This document shows, piece by piece, positions 1 through 5,119 of a stretch of 5,319 nt of DNA (positions within the stretch are counted from its first letter, which is position 1; the number at the start of each line of letters is the position of its first letter). The notes beneath the pieces were generated by a model. It saw only the letters and a list, made by a program, of their open reading frames with translations, was not told the DNA's origin and did not search any database. The stretch lies in assembly GCA_030043575.1 (NCBI GenBank), contig JASHXK010000501.1:1-5319 (forward strand), in the 5' to 3' direction. The translations under genes were made by a program, and so were the position numbers. This DNA is from Terriglobales bacterium. GTDB lineage: Bacteria; Acidobacteriota; Terriglobia; Terriglobales; Acidobacteriaceae.

Positions 1-1815
1 GTTGGTGATGGTCGCGTACAGGATGGCAACTTCGATCTTGGTGGGCCCGAGCCAGGGCGCGATGATGCGCGGATGACCCTCGGCCAGCATGCGCTTGATG
101 GAATCGCCGGCTACAACGGGATCGTCAACCAGCAGGCCCAGCGCGATGATGAGCGAAGCCACCGATACCTGCTGAATGTCGATGCCGAGGACGTAGATGA
201 TACCGAAGGTCATCGCCAGCGTGATCGGGATCGACAGCGCCATGAGCACAGCCGAGCGCCACTCCCAAAAGCCGAGAAGCGAGACGATGACGACCAGGCC
301 GATGGCTTCATACAGCGCGTCCATGAAGAGATCGATCTGCTCTTTCACCTGCACCGGCTGGCTGGAGGTCGGCACGATGACCAGATCGTCGGGCAGGTAA
401 GGCGCGAGAGCGGCCAGCTTCTCCTTCACGTGCTGACCAAAGAGATCGATCTGCTGCCCGGAGCGCATGTTGATGGCAACCGAGACGGCGCGGCTCCGAT
501 ACCAGGTTCCATTCTTGTCCAGCCAGGTGAGGTAATTGAGGAACGTCGGGGGGCTCTGATAGGTGCGCGAGATGTCGACGAGATCGCGCAGGTAAACCGG
601 GCTGTTCGAAGACGAGACGCCGATGATGACGTCGCCGATCTGCGGCGCGCTGGTGAACAGGCCTGAAGGATTGATCACCAGGTCCTGCGGCCCGACCTCG
701 AGCGAGCCCGCCGGCAGCGTGATGTTCTGCGCGTTGAGGATGTCTTTAAGCTTGGAAGGATCGTATCCGTACTGCGCCAGACGCTGCTGCGAGTAGTCGA
801 GATAGATCTGCTCCGGTAGTACACCCGCGCGTGAGACCGTCGACGTTTCGGGCACGCCCTGCATGGTGCGTTGAATCAGATTGGTGTAATTGTCGAGTTG
901 ACGATAGGAGTACTTGGCGCCGGCGACTTTGGCCAGCTCGGCTTCGGTGTTAGCGGGATCGCGAATGATGGCAGGCTGCCACGCATCGGGATAAAGCTCG
1001 GAGGCTTGCAGATTGTTGCGGATCAACTGCTGGCCGCGCTGACGAATCGTCTCATCGTCAAAAGGCGTGCTGGAATCGAGACCGACGTATCCGGGACCCT
1101 GGAAAAAGTGCAGGTCCTTGAGTGTGCCGCTGCGCTCGGCAATGCGGGCGATTTGCTCGAAAACCGTGCGTACGGGACCGGGAGCGACCGTCAGCGGAAA
1201 AGCATAGATCACGCTGACCCGCGGCTGCGGAGCGTCCTTGGCGAGTTGCGCCCGCGTCTGCTCGATCGCCTTGCGGATGGGCGTGGCGCGAAGCGCGATC
1301 TCGGTGGGCGTGACAATGGGGCTGGCGACGGTCAGCATCAGCGCCGCCGTATTGCCGAAGTTGCTGTTGAACTGAATGGGACCGGCGCCGCGCGGCAGGT
1401 TCACCTGATTCAGCTTCAGGTTGATGTCGCTGAATTCCTTCTGCTTGTCTTTGACATTGTCATCGAGCTGGATATAGACGACCGACAGGCCGGGAAAGCT
1501 CATGGAGCGGATGCCGAAGTTTGACGGGCTGTGCGGCTTGATGGTGGTGTTCTGCGCAACCGCCTGCTCCATGGGACGAGTGACCAGTTGCTCTACCTGC
1601 TCGGCTGTGGCGCCGGGCCAATTACATTGCGCCTGCGCGACGCGGACCGGAATGTCCGGGTCCTTGCGCTTGGGCATGTTGTGATAGCCGTAGATGCCCC
1701 AGGCAAAGGTCGCGATCAGCAAGACCGTCGCAACCTGACGGTGCTCGGTGAAGAAGCGCGCCGTGTTGTGCGTGGTCGCGATGATCTCGGCGTCGGATTT
1801 GTGATGGGTGGACAT
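1..1815 (-). CDS. RND efflux pump, inner-membrane permease (partial, N-terminal 605 residues)
   Basis: This is the proton-driven inner-membrane pump of a tripartite exporter. Reading the minus strand from the ATG at 1815-1813 gives 605 codons with no stop before the window edge; family members are about 1,000-1,200 residues, so roughly half is present. The codon just before the ATG is TAA, which fixes the start, and a weak GAAGA ribosome site lies 9 nt upstream. Membrane helix 1 is at about residues 29-45. The first porter segment follows (DPDIPV, NWPGATAEQVEQLVT at about 52-79). Helices 2-4 lie at about 500-570. Helix 4 carries GLLVDDPVV with the Asp pair at 564-565, matching the proton-relay pair D407/D408 of AcrB. 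GLLVDD rather than the metal-pump form suggests an HAE-type substrate range (family knowledge). About 135 residues (166-302) have no counterpart in AcrB between the first and second porter subdomains. It is the last operon gene seen, 426 bp after the adaptor. The family call is near certain; the substrate is unknown. Confidence 0.95.
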   Translation of the reverse strand, partial: MSTHHKSDAEIIATTHNTARFFTEHRQVATVLLIATFAWGIYGYHNMPKRKDPDIPVRVAQAQCNWPGATAEQVEQLVTRPMEQAVAQNTTIKPHSPSNFGIRSMSFPGLSVVYIQLDDNVKDKQKEFSDINLKLNQVNLPRGAGPIQFNSNFGNTAALMLTVASPIVTPTEIALRATPIRKAIEQTRAQLAKDAPQPRVSVIYAFPLTVAPGPVRTVFEQIARIAERSGTLKDLHFFQGPGYVGLDSSTPFDDETIRQRGQQLIRNNLQASELYPDAWQPAIIRDPANTEAELAKVAGAKYSYRQLDNYTNLIQRTMQGVPETSTVSRAGVLPEQIYLDYSQQRLAQYGYDPSKLKDILNAQNITLPAGSLEVGPQDLVINPSGLFTSAPQIGDVIIGVSSSNSPVYLRDLVDISRTYQSPPTFLNYLTWLDKNGTWYRSRAVSVAINMRSGQQIDLFGQHVKEKLAALAPYLPDDLVIVPTSSQPVQVKEQIDLFMDALYEAIGLVVIVSLLGFWEWRSAVLMALSIPITLAMTFGIIYVLGIDIQQVSVASLIIALGLLVDDPVVAGDSIKRMLAEGHPRIIAPWLGPTKIEVAILYATITN

Positions 1816-1838
1816 TTATTAGCGTCTTCGCCGATTCG

Positions 1839-1864
1839 CGGGTGGAGCACCGCTTCAGCGGTGC
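1839..1864 (+). repeat. Palindromic repeat, family B, copy 1 (hairpin with 12-nt flank)
   Basis: A 12-nt flank CGGGTGGAGCAC (1839-1850) runs into a perfect 8-bp stem, GCACCGCT (1847-1854) and AGCGGTGC (1857-1864), with a TC centre. The same flank and architecture occur inverted at 1983-1958. The outer stem bases are identical in both copies, while two inner base pairs are swapped in a compensating way (C-G to G-C and G-C to C-G). Confidence 0.8.
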
Positions 1865-1872
1865 AGTTCACG

Positions 1873-1908
1873 CTCCCAGGTTGAAGCCGGCTTCAGCCGC
1901 TGAGGGAG
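1873..1908. repeat. Palindromic repeat with nested stems
   Basis: A perfect 12-nt palindrome, GAAGCCGGCTTC (1883-1894), is followed by a GCCGC arm that can pair imperfectly with it. The whole is enclosed by CTCCC (1873-1877) and GGGAG (1904-1908), which pair perfectly. It lies between the inverted family B copies. The sequence style (CTTCAGCC with a short palindromic core) is like the other hairpins here, but there is only one copy in the window. Confidence 0.6.
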
Positions 1909-1921
1909 AAAGCATTACCTC

Positions 1922-1937
1922 AGGCGCTAAAGCGCTT
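1922..1937. repeat. Short palindrome with AA centre
   Basis: GCGCT (1924-1928) pairs with AGCGC (1931-1935) around AA. The stem extends outward by one G-T and one A-T pair to 1922 and 1937. The CTAAAG core is the same as in the neighbouring hairpins, so it belongs to the same general repeat class. It is the shortest and may be a decayed member. Confidence 0.55.
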
Positions 1938-1957
1938 AATCAACAAGCCATACATTT

Positions 1958-1983
1958 GCACGCCTAAAGGCGTGCTCCACCCG
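1958..1983 (-). repeat. Palindromic repeat, family B, copy 2 (inverted)
   Basis: Read on the minus strand from 1983, this has the same 12-nt flank CGGGTGGAGCAC as copy 1, then a perfect 8-bp stem. On the plus strand the stem is GCACGCCT (1958-1965) and AGGCGTGC (1968-1975) with an AA centre. Together the two copies bound a 145-bp block (1839-1983) with inverted ends and two other hairpins inside it. Confidence 0.8.
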
Positions 1984-1993
1984 ATTCTCTCGT

Positions 1994-2069
1994 CTTGTGT
2001 TGCCGGCTAATAGCCGGCTCGGTTAAAAGGTGAACCTCTTATCGGCACGACTAAAGTCGTGCCCTGACA
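1994..2069 (-). repeat. 76-nt composite two-hairpin repeat, family A, copy 1
   Basis: Read on the minus strand from 2069, hairpin 1 has a perfect 9-bp stem, GGCACGACT with AGTCGTGCC (2063-2044), preceded by TGTCAG and followed by GATAAG. A 17-nt linker follows. Hairpin 2 has the stem GCCGGCT/AGCCGGC (2018-2002), and the unit ends in ACACAAG. The same unit, 76 nt long, in the same order and orientation, lies at 3452-3377. The first 32 nt differ at two positions. The linker is not conserved. Hairpin 2 has a compensating C-G to T-A pair change. No ORF or known RNA family is recognised. Confidence 0.85.
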
Positions 2070-2102
2070 CAAAGCGGCAAAATCCAAATCCCTCACAACA
2101 TG

Positions 2103-2119
2103 TGAAGCCGTGCCCTGTT
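2103..2119 (-). repeat. Probable decayed fragment of family A hairpin 1
   Basis: On the minus strand the segment reads ACAGGGCACGGCTTCAC. It shares CAGGGCACG and then a near match (GCTTC for ACTTT) with the left arm of hairpin 1 in family A, but the right arm is missing. It lies about 40 nt from the intact copy, in the same orientation. The match is short, so the relationship is tentative. Confidence 0.4.
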
Positions 2120-2131
2120 ATAAAGCACTTG

Positions 2132-2145
2132 AAAACTCGAGTTTT
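2132..2145. repeat. 14-bp perfect palindrome AAAACTCGAGTTTT
   Basis: AAAACTC pairs with GAGTTTT without a mismatch. It is AT-rich and unlike the GC-rich hairpins around it. On the plus strand it runs into TTTTTCAGCAGCCTG (2142-2156), a string of the kind often seen at the edges of insertion-sequence remnants. No matching inverted end is visible in the window, so it may be only a relic or a regulatory palindrome. Confidence 0.5.
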
Positions 2146-2213
2146 TCAGCAGCCTGTCAAGGCGTCTTCTACCCGGTTCTCCAACCTGTTCCTTGAATGA
2201 TTCATTGCAAACG

Positions 2214-2232
2214 CGGGTGCTGAAGCAACCCG
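2214..2232 (-). other. Hairpin just after the adaptor stop codon
   Basis: On the minus strand CGGGT(T)GC pairs with GCACCCG around a TTCA loop, giving seven pairs with one bulged T, starting 10 nt after the adaptor stop at 2242. What follows is CGTTTGC, too short a T run for a good intrinsic terminator. It could slow 3' decay of the adaptor message or act as a weak attenuator before the pump gene. Confidence 0.35.
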
Positions 2233-2241
2233 TGTACAAAA

Positions 2242-3552
2242 CTACGGAATGATCCGTATTTCTTCTCCATCTCTGATGTTGTTACTGCCTTCGGTTACCA
2301 CGCGCTGATTCACACTCAAGCCGCTGGTGACGGCAATCACGTTGCCATAGGTGTTGCCCAAGGTCACGTCCTGGGTGCGCACCTTCACCGTGTCGCCCGT
2401 ACCCTCCGTAACAAAAACTGCGAATCCATTCTGATTGGTGGTGCTGCGTACGACCGACGAAATCGGTACCACCATCACGCCGCCGGGCGGGCCGGGCGTC
2501 CCAATGGTGATCGACGCGATCATTCCCGCTTTCAGCAGATTCTCCGGATTGTCGATGCGAACCTCGACCGAATACACGCGGCTCTTGGGATCGGCAGCAG
2601 CGGATATGGCGGTGACGTGACCGGAGAATGTCTTCTTGTACGCTTCGGTGGTGACGGTCTGCGGGCTGCCTGGCTGGATGTGGCCGACGGCTGTGTCAGG
2701 AACGCCGAACACCGCTTTTACCGTGCGCGTGTCGGCCAGGGAGAAGCCGTTGGTAGCCGCGCTGACCAGAGTTCCAACATCGACGTTGCGCTTAAGAACC
2801 CACGAGTCAAACGGCGCCTTCAGATCGCAATAGCTGAGGGCGAGCTGCGCTTCGCCAATTTGTGCGTTGGCATTGTCGACCGCGGCTTGGGTGGCCTGAT
2901 CCTGCGCGCGGGTGTCGTCGTAATCGGGTTGCGTTGCGGCGCCGGCTTTGTAGAGGACCGAAATGCGCGCAAACGACAGCTTGGCGCGCTCATGGTCGGC
3001 CTGCGCCTTGGCTAGCGAGGCTTTGGCCTGATCGAGCTTCTGCTGATAATCATCCTTCTGAACCACGGCCAGCACGGTGCCCTGCGAGACGTAATCGCCC
3101 TGATCGATGTTGCGCATGTGGCCGTCGGCGTCGCGCACCTGCTTGATGCTAACCAGATAGCCGCTCGACTTGAAGGCCAAATCCACCTGCTGATACGGCT
3201 GGATGTTGGCCGAGTAAGTATTGGTGCTGCCGGTGTCGATCGTCTTTACCAGAGCGGTGCGCACCGGTGTGATCTGAGTGTCGGCCGATTCCGACTTGGT
3301 GCAGGCCGCCTGGAAGGCGATGGGTATCAGGAGCACCAGCGCAAGAAGGGAAGTGAGGGACCGAGGCTGCTGACGACTTGTGTCGTCGGCTAAAGCCGAC
3401 TCAGAGAGGAGAAGAGGCGGCTTGTCGGCACGACTAAAGTCGTGCCCTGATACGAACCCTCGAAGCTTCGACGGACCTTGGGAAACTCGGTCGCGCTGCT
3501 CCACCGGCGTCGCAAAGTCTCGCGAGAAAGACGGTCGCTTGTTATGCGTCAT
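2242..3552 (-). CDS. RND efflux periplasmic adaptor (membrane fusion protein)
   Basis: This is the periplasmic adaptor that links the pump to the TolC channel. As read it has 436 residues. From about residue 100 it follows the HlyD/AcrA plan: beta-barrel strands, a first lipoyl half (VDLAFKSSGYLVSI, about 123-136), an alpha-hairpin (about 165-242, rich in Ala, Gln and charged residues), a second lipoyl half (APFDSWVLKRNVDVGTLV, 246-263), a beta-barrel (about 275-350) and a membrane-proximal domain. A signal peptide sits unusually far in: basic residues to 64, hydrophobic core 66-80 and Cys84 after FQAA, so it may be a lipoprotein, although Gln at the -3 position is atypical. Residues 34-59 are encoded by a family A repeat. 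No in-frame start lies between the repeat and the signal core, so ATG 3552 (or GTG at 3504) must be used. The ATG is 5 nt after the tolC-like stop with no clear ribosome site, which suggests coupled translation. Confidence 0.93.
   Translation of the reverse strand: MTHNKRPSFSRDFATPVEQRDRVSQGPSKLRGFVSGHDFSRADKPPLLLSESALADDTSRQQPRSLTSLLALVLLIPIAFQAACTKSESADTQITPVRTALVKTIDTGSTNTYSANIQPYQQVDLAFKSSGYLVSIKQVRDADGHMRNIDQGDYVSQGTVLAVVQKDDYQQKLDQAKASLAKAQADHERAKLSFARISVLYKAGAATQPDYDDTRAQDQATQAAVDNANAQIGEAQLALSYCDLKAPFDSWVLKRNVDVGTLVSAATNGFSLADTRTVKAVFGVPDTAVGHIQPGSPQTVTTEAYKKTFSGHVTAISAAADPKSRVYSVEVRIDNPENLLKAGMIASITIGTPGPPGGVMVVPISSVVRSTTNQNGFAVFVTEGTGDTVKVRTQDVTLGNTYGNVIAVTSGLSVNQRVVTEGSNNIRDGEEIRIIP
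3377..3452 (-). repeat. 76-nt composite two-hairpin repeat, family A, copy 2, inside the adaptor gene
   Basis: Hairpin 1 (3446-3427) has the same perfect 9-bp stem as copy 1. Hairpin 2 (3400-3385) has the stem GTCGGCT/AGCCGAC. The linker is 18 nt of different, pyrimidine-rich sequence, yet total length is again 76 nt. It lies in the adaptor frame, encoding SGHDFSRADKP and SESALADDTSR (within residues 34-60). It is in the sense orientation of the transcript, as is copy 1. Confidence 0.85.
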
Positions 3553-3557
3553 GATGA

Positions 3558-4922
3558 CTAGTCCGCACCCAACGCTTTCTCGAAGTTCGCCTTGGCTGTC
3601 CAGAACGAGGCGATGGCTTCGTTGTAGTCGGCATTGGCCTTTTCGACTGCTGCTTGCTGTTGCAGAACGTCGCGCAGCAGCACCGTCTTCTGCCCGTACT
3701 TCTCGGTGACTTCACTCAGCTTGACGCGAGTTGCGTCCTGCTGCGCGGCGGCCACGTCGACGGCCATGCGCGCTTCCTGCAACGCACGAAACTCCTTATC
3801 CAGATTCACCAGGACATTGGCTTTGGTCTGGTCGAGGTTTAACTTGCTCTGCTCGACCTGGGTAGTCTTTTCGTTGACCACATCCCGCCGCCGGCCCCAG
3901 TCGAACGGCTCCCAGCTGATCTCAATGCCGACGGCGGCGATGTTGGTAGGCACAAAGTTAATTCCAAACGGCGAGAGATAGTGGAAGGAAGCGCCGACAT
4001 CGGGCATATATTCCGACTTGGCCAGACGCTTCACCGTGTCGGCCTGCTGGATCTTGATCTCCGCTTCCTTGATCTTGGGGTTCTGCGCCAGCGCGGTGGC
4101 CTGCGCGGCCTTCAAGTCCTGCTCGACCGGCGATAGCTCTTTGTCTTCCTCTGCGCGGAAGTCGAGGTTGAGATCGCGCCCGAGGAGGTTGTTCAGCGTT
4201 TCCTTTGCTGTTGCCAGCTTGTCCTGAGCTTGCAAGAGCTGCAGCCGTTCGTCGGCCAGCTTGGCTCTCACTTCCAGGAGCTCGGATTCGAGGATCACTT
4301 TCTCCTGGACCCACTCCTGCGAGATTCGATCCAGCTCTTCGTACTGCTTGATGCTGGCCTTCTTGGCCTCGATAACGTTCTGGATCTCGACGACGGAGTA
4401 GTAAGCCTCGCGCACATTATCGACCACAGTGTCACGTTGCTCGCGCAGCTCCTGCACCGACTGCTGGACCGAGAGTTCTTCGCCATGGACATGCAGGTTG
4501 ATTTTGTAGAGCGTCAGCAGCGGTTGCGAGATCGTGCCAAAGATGTAAGCGTTCGGCTGCGCGGGCGTCGAAATGTCCGTAGTATGGGCGGGAATCGGCC
4601 CGATGCCGGGATAGGTTCCAAACTCTCCGGCCGGCACCTGAAAGGCGATGGTCGAAAGCAGCTGAGAGCCAAAGGCGTAAGTGTTGAGCGCCGGATAGCG
4701 CTTGGTTTTGGCCTGCTTAACCTTGTCTTTGGAAATGTCGACGTTGAGGCTGACAATCTTGAGATCACGATTATTCGCCAGGGCGAACTTGACGGCCTGA
4801 TCAATCGTGAGCAGCTCCGGCTCGTCGCTATCATCCTGCGCTGCCGGAGGCGAGGCAGAAGCAGCCATCATGCTGCACACGAGCAGGAGAATTCCGACGA
4901 CCATGCCGGCTAATCTCCGCAC
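3558..4922 (-). CDS. TolC-like outer-membrane efflux channel
   Basis: This is the outer-membrane exit duct of the tripartite pump, expected to form a trimer with a beta-barrel in the outer membrane and a long alpha-helical tunnel in the periplasm. At 454 residues it is of usual family length. The start is a GTG (4922-4920), chosen because it adds RR before the hydrophobic core and has CCAAGG 7 nt upstream; the ATG at codon 7 is the alternative. Signal peptide: residues 1-23, likely cut after ASA. The mature part shows two OEP repeats (about 38-250 and 265-452). Each begins with a long helix (DQAVKFALANNRDLKI; QATALAQNPKIKEAEIKI), then a Pro-containing turn into barrel strands (RYPALN at 75-80; YMPDVG at 305-310) and a return (ISQPLL; WEPFDWGRRRDVV at 337-349). 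It is the first operon gene; channel-adaptor-pump is a less common order than adaptor-pump-channel. Confidence 0.94.
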   Translation of the reverse strand: MRRLAGMVVGILLLVCSMMAASASPPAAQDDSDEPELLTIDQAVKFALANNRDLKIVSLNVDISKDKVKQAKTKRYPALNTYAFGSQLLSTIAFQVPAGEFGTYPGIGPIPAHTTDISTPAQPNAYIFGTISQPLLTLYKINLHVHGEELSVQQSVQELREQRDTVVDNVREAYYSVVEIQNVIEAKKASIKQYEELDRISQEWVQEKVILESELLEVRAKLADERLQLLQAQDKLATAKETLNNLLGRDLNLDFRAEEDKELSPVEQDLKAAQATALAQNPKIKEAEIKIQQADTVKRLAKSEYMPDVGASFHYLSPFGINFVPTNIAAVGIEISWEPFDWGRRRDVVNEKTTQVEQSKLNLDQTKANVLVNLDKEFRALQEARMAVDVAAAQQDATRVKLSEVTEKYGQKTVLLRDVLQQQAAVEKANADYNEAIASFWTAKANFEKALGAD

Positions 4923-4929
4923 GAGAATA

Positions 4930-4935
4930 CCTTGG
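4930..4935 (-). promoter_or_regulatory. Ribosome binding site supporting the GTG start of the TolC-like gene
   Basis: On the minus strand CCAAGG ends 7 nt before the GTG at 4922. The AAGG core has normal spacing, which favours GTG over the ATG six codons downstream; that ATG has only CGGAG 10 nt before it, inside the coding sequence. Confidence 0.5.
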
Positions 4936-4993
4936 GCGCGCAGACCAAGCTCCCTTCAGCAGGCGGTAAGTTGAACTATTTCTTCGGGAAAGC

Positions 4994-5023
4994 ATTAGAT
5001 CATTTTCCGATAGGAAATGAAAA
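4994..5023 (-). promoter_or_regulatory. Candidate sigma-70-like promoter of the efflux operon
   Basis: On the minus strand TTTTCA (5023-5018) and TCTAAT (4999-4994) are 18 nt apart. They match the -35 and -10 consensus at 4 of 6 and 5 of 6 positions. The start of transcription would be near 4987, giving a leader of about 65 nt. This is a weak-consensus reading, and acidobacterial promoters are poorly known. Confidence 0.35.
5001..5019. promoter_or_regulatory. Operator-like inverted repeat
   Basis: TTTCC (5004-5008) and GGAAA (5013-5017) are perfect inverted arms around GATA, with outer CAT and ATG also paired apart from one extra T. It lies in the spacer and just touches the -35 end of the candidate operon promoter. 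A repressor of the TetR or MarR type often binds such a site in front of RND operons, but no regulator gene is in the window. Confidence 0.35.
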
Positions 5024-5066
5024 GCTGTTCCTGTGGCTGGGAAGGGAAGTGGCTATTACGGTTACG

Positions 5067-5096
5067 TTGGCGTGTTACCCAGCGGAAGAGTAGCAT
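5067..5096 (+). promoter_or_regulatory. Candidate promoter of the plus-strand gene
   Basis: TTGGCG (5067-5072) and TAGCAT (5091-5096) are 18 nt apart and each matches the sigma-70 consensus at 4 of 6 positions. The leader to the ATG at 5120 would be short, about 17 nt, and would just hold the ribosome site. Support is weak. Confidence 0.25.
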
Positions 5097-5105
5097 GTGG
5101 TGACT

Positions 5106-5113
5106 AAAGGGAG
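5106..5113 (+). promoter_or_regulatory. Strong ribosome binding site for the plus-strand gene
   Basis: AAAGGGAG lies 6 nt before the ATG at 5120. It is the best ribosome site in the window and is the main reason to accept the short truncated frame that follows as a real gene. Confidence 0.7.
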
Positions 5114-5119
5114 CCAGCA

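Larger units (their letters stand above)
1816..2241. other. Repeat-filled spacer between adaptor and pump genes
   Basis: This 426-bp stretch lies inside the operon and holds no credible gene on either strand. The plus-strand frame that enters it from the left is antisense to the pump gene. It contains a dense run of short palindromes: 1839-1864, 1873-1908, 1922-1937, 1958-1983 and the two-hairpin element 1994-2069, plus a decayed copy near 2103-2119 and a separate AT-rich palindrome at 2132-2145. No convincing promoter for the pump gene is visible just upstream of 1815. If adaptor and pump share one transcript, all these hairpins are transcribed as RNA between them. Confidence 0.85.

Noticed and set aside
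73..666. Long plus-strand open frames over 73-666 and 871-1524
   Set aside because: They are antisense to the RND pump frame, which has clear family motifs throughout. Their products are rich in Arg, Asp and Gly as expected for shadow frames and show no domain.
1..1815. Heavy-metal (CzcA/CusA-type) pump
   Set aside because: The helix 4 motif is GLLVDDPVV, with the Asp pair typical of HAE-type drug exporters. The adaptor has no His- or Met-rich metal motif.
2044..2063. Rho-independent terminator between adaptor and pump genes
   Set aside because: The 9-bp stem is strong, but it is not followed by a T run on either strand, and the same hairpin occurs inside the adaptor coding sequence, where termination would abolish the protein.
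1839..2069. CRISPR array
   Set aside because: The hairpins are several different sequences in mixed orientation with unequal spacing. There are no identical direct repeats with regular spacers.
2147..2205. Short minus-strand frame in the spacer starting MNHSRNRLENRVEDAL
   Set aside because: It is only 19 codons with no ribosome site, and it ends at the palindrome region. It is better seen as non-coding or relic sequence.
2617..3015. Plus-strand open frames across the adaptor (2435-2620, 2617-3015, 2862-3146, 3118-3393, 3380-3709)
   Set aside because: All lie opposite the adaptor or channel genes, lack ribosome sites and overlap each other. The frame at 3380 also reads through the repeat and spans two real genes.
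4230..4913. A 227-codon plus-strand frame antisense to the TolC-like gene
   Set aside because: The minus strand shows a signal peptide and both OEP repeats over the same bases. The plus-strand product has no recognisable domain.
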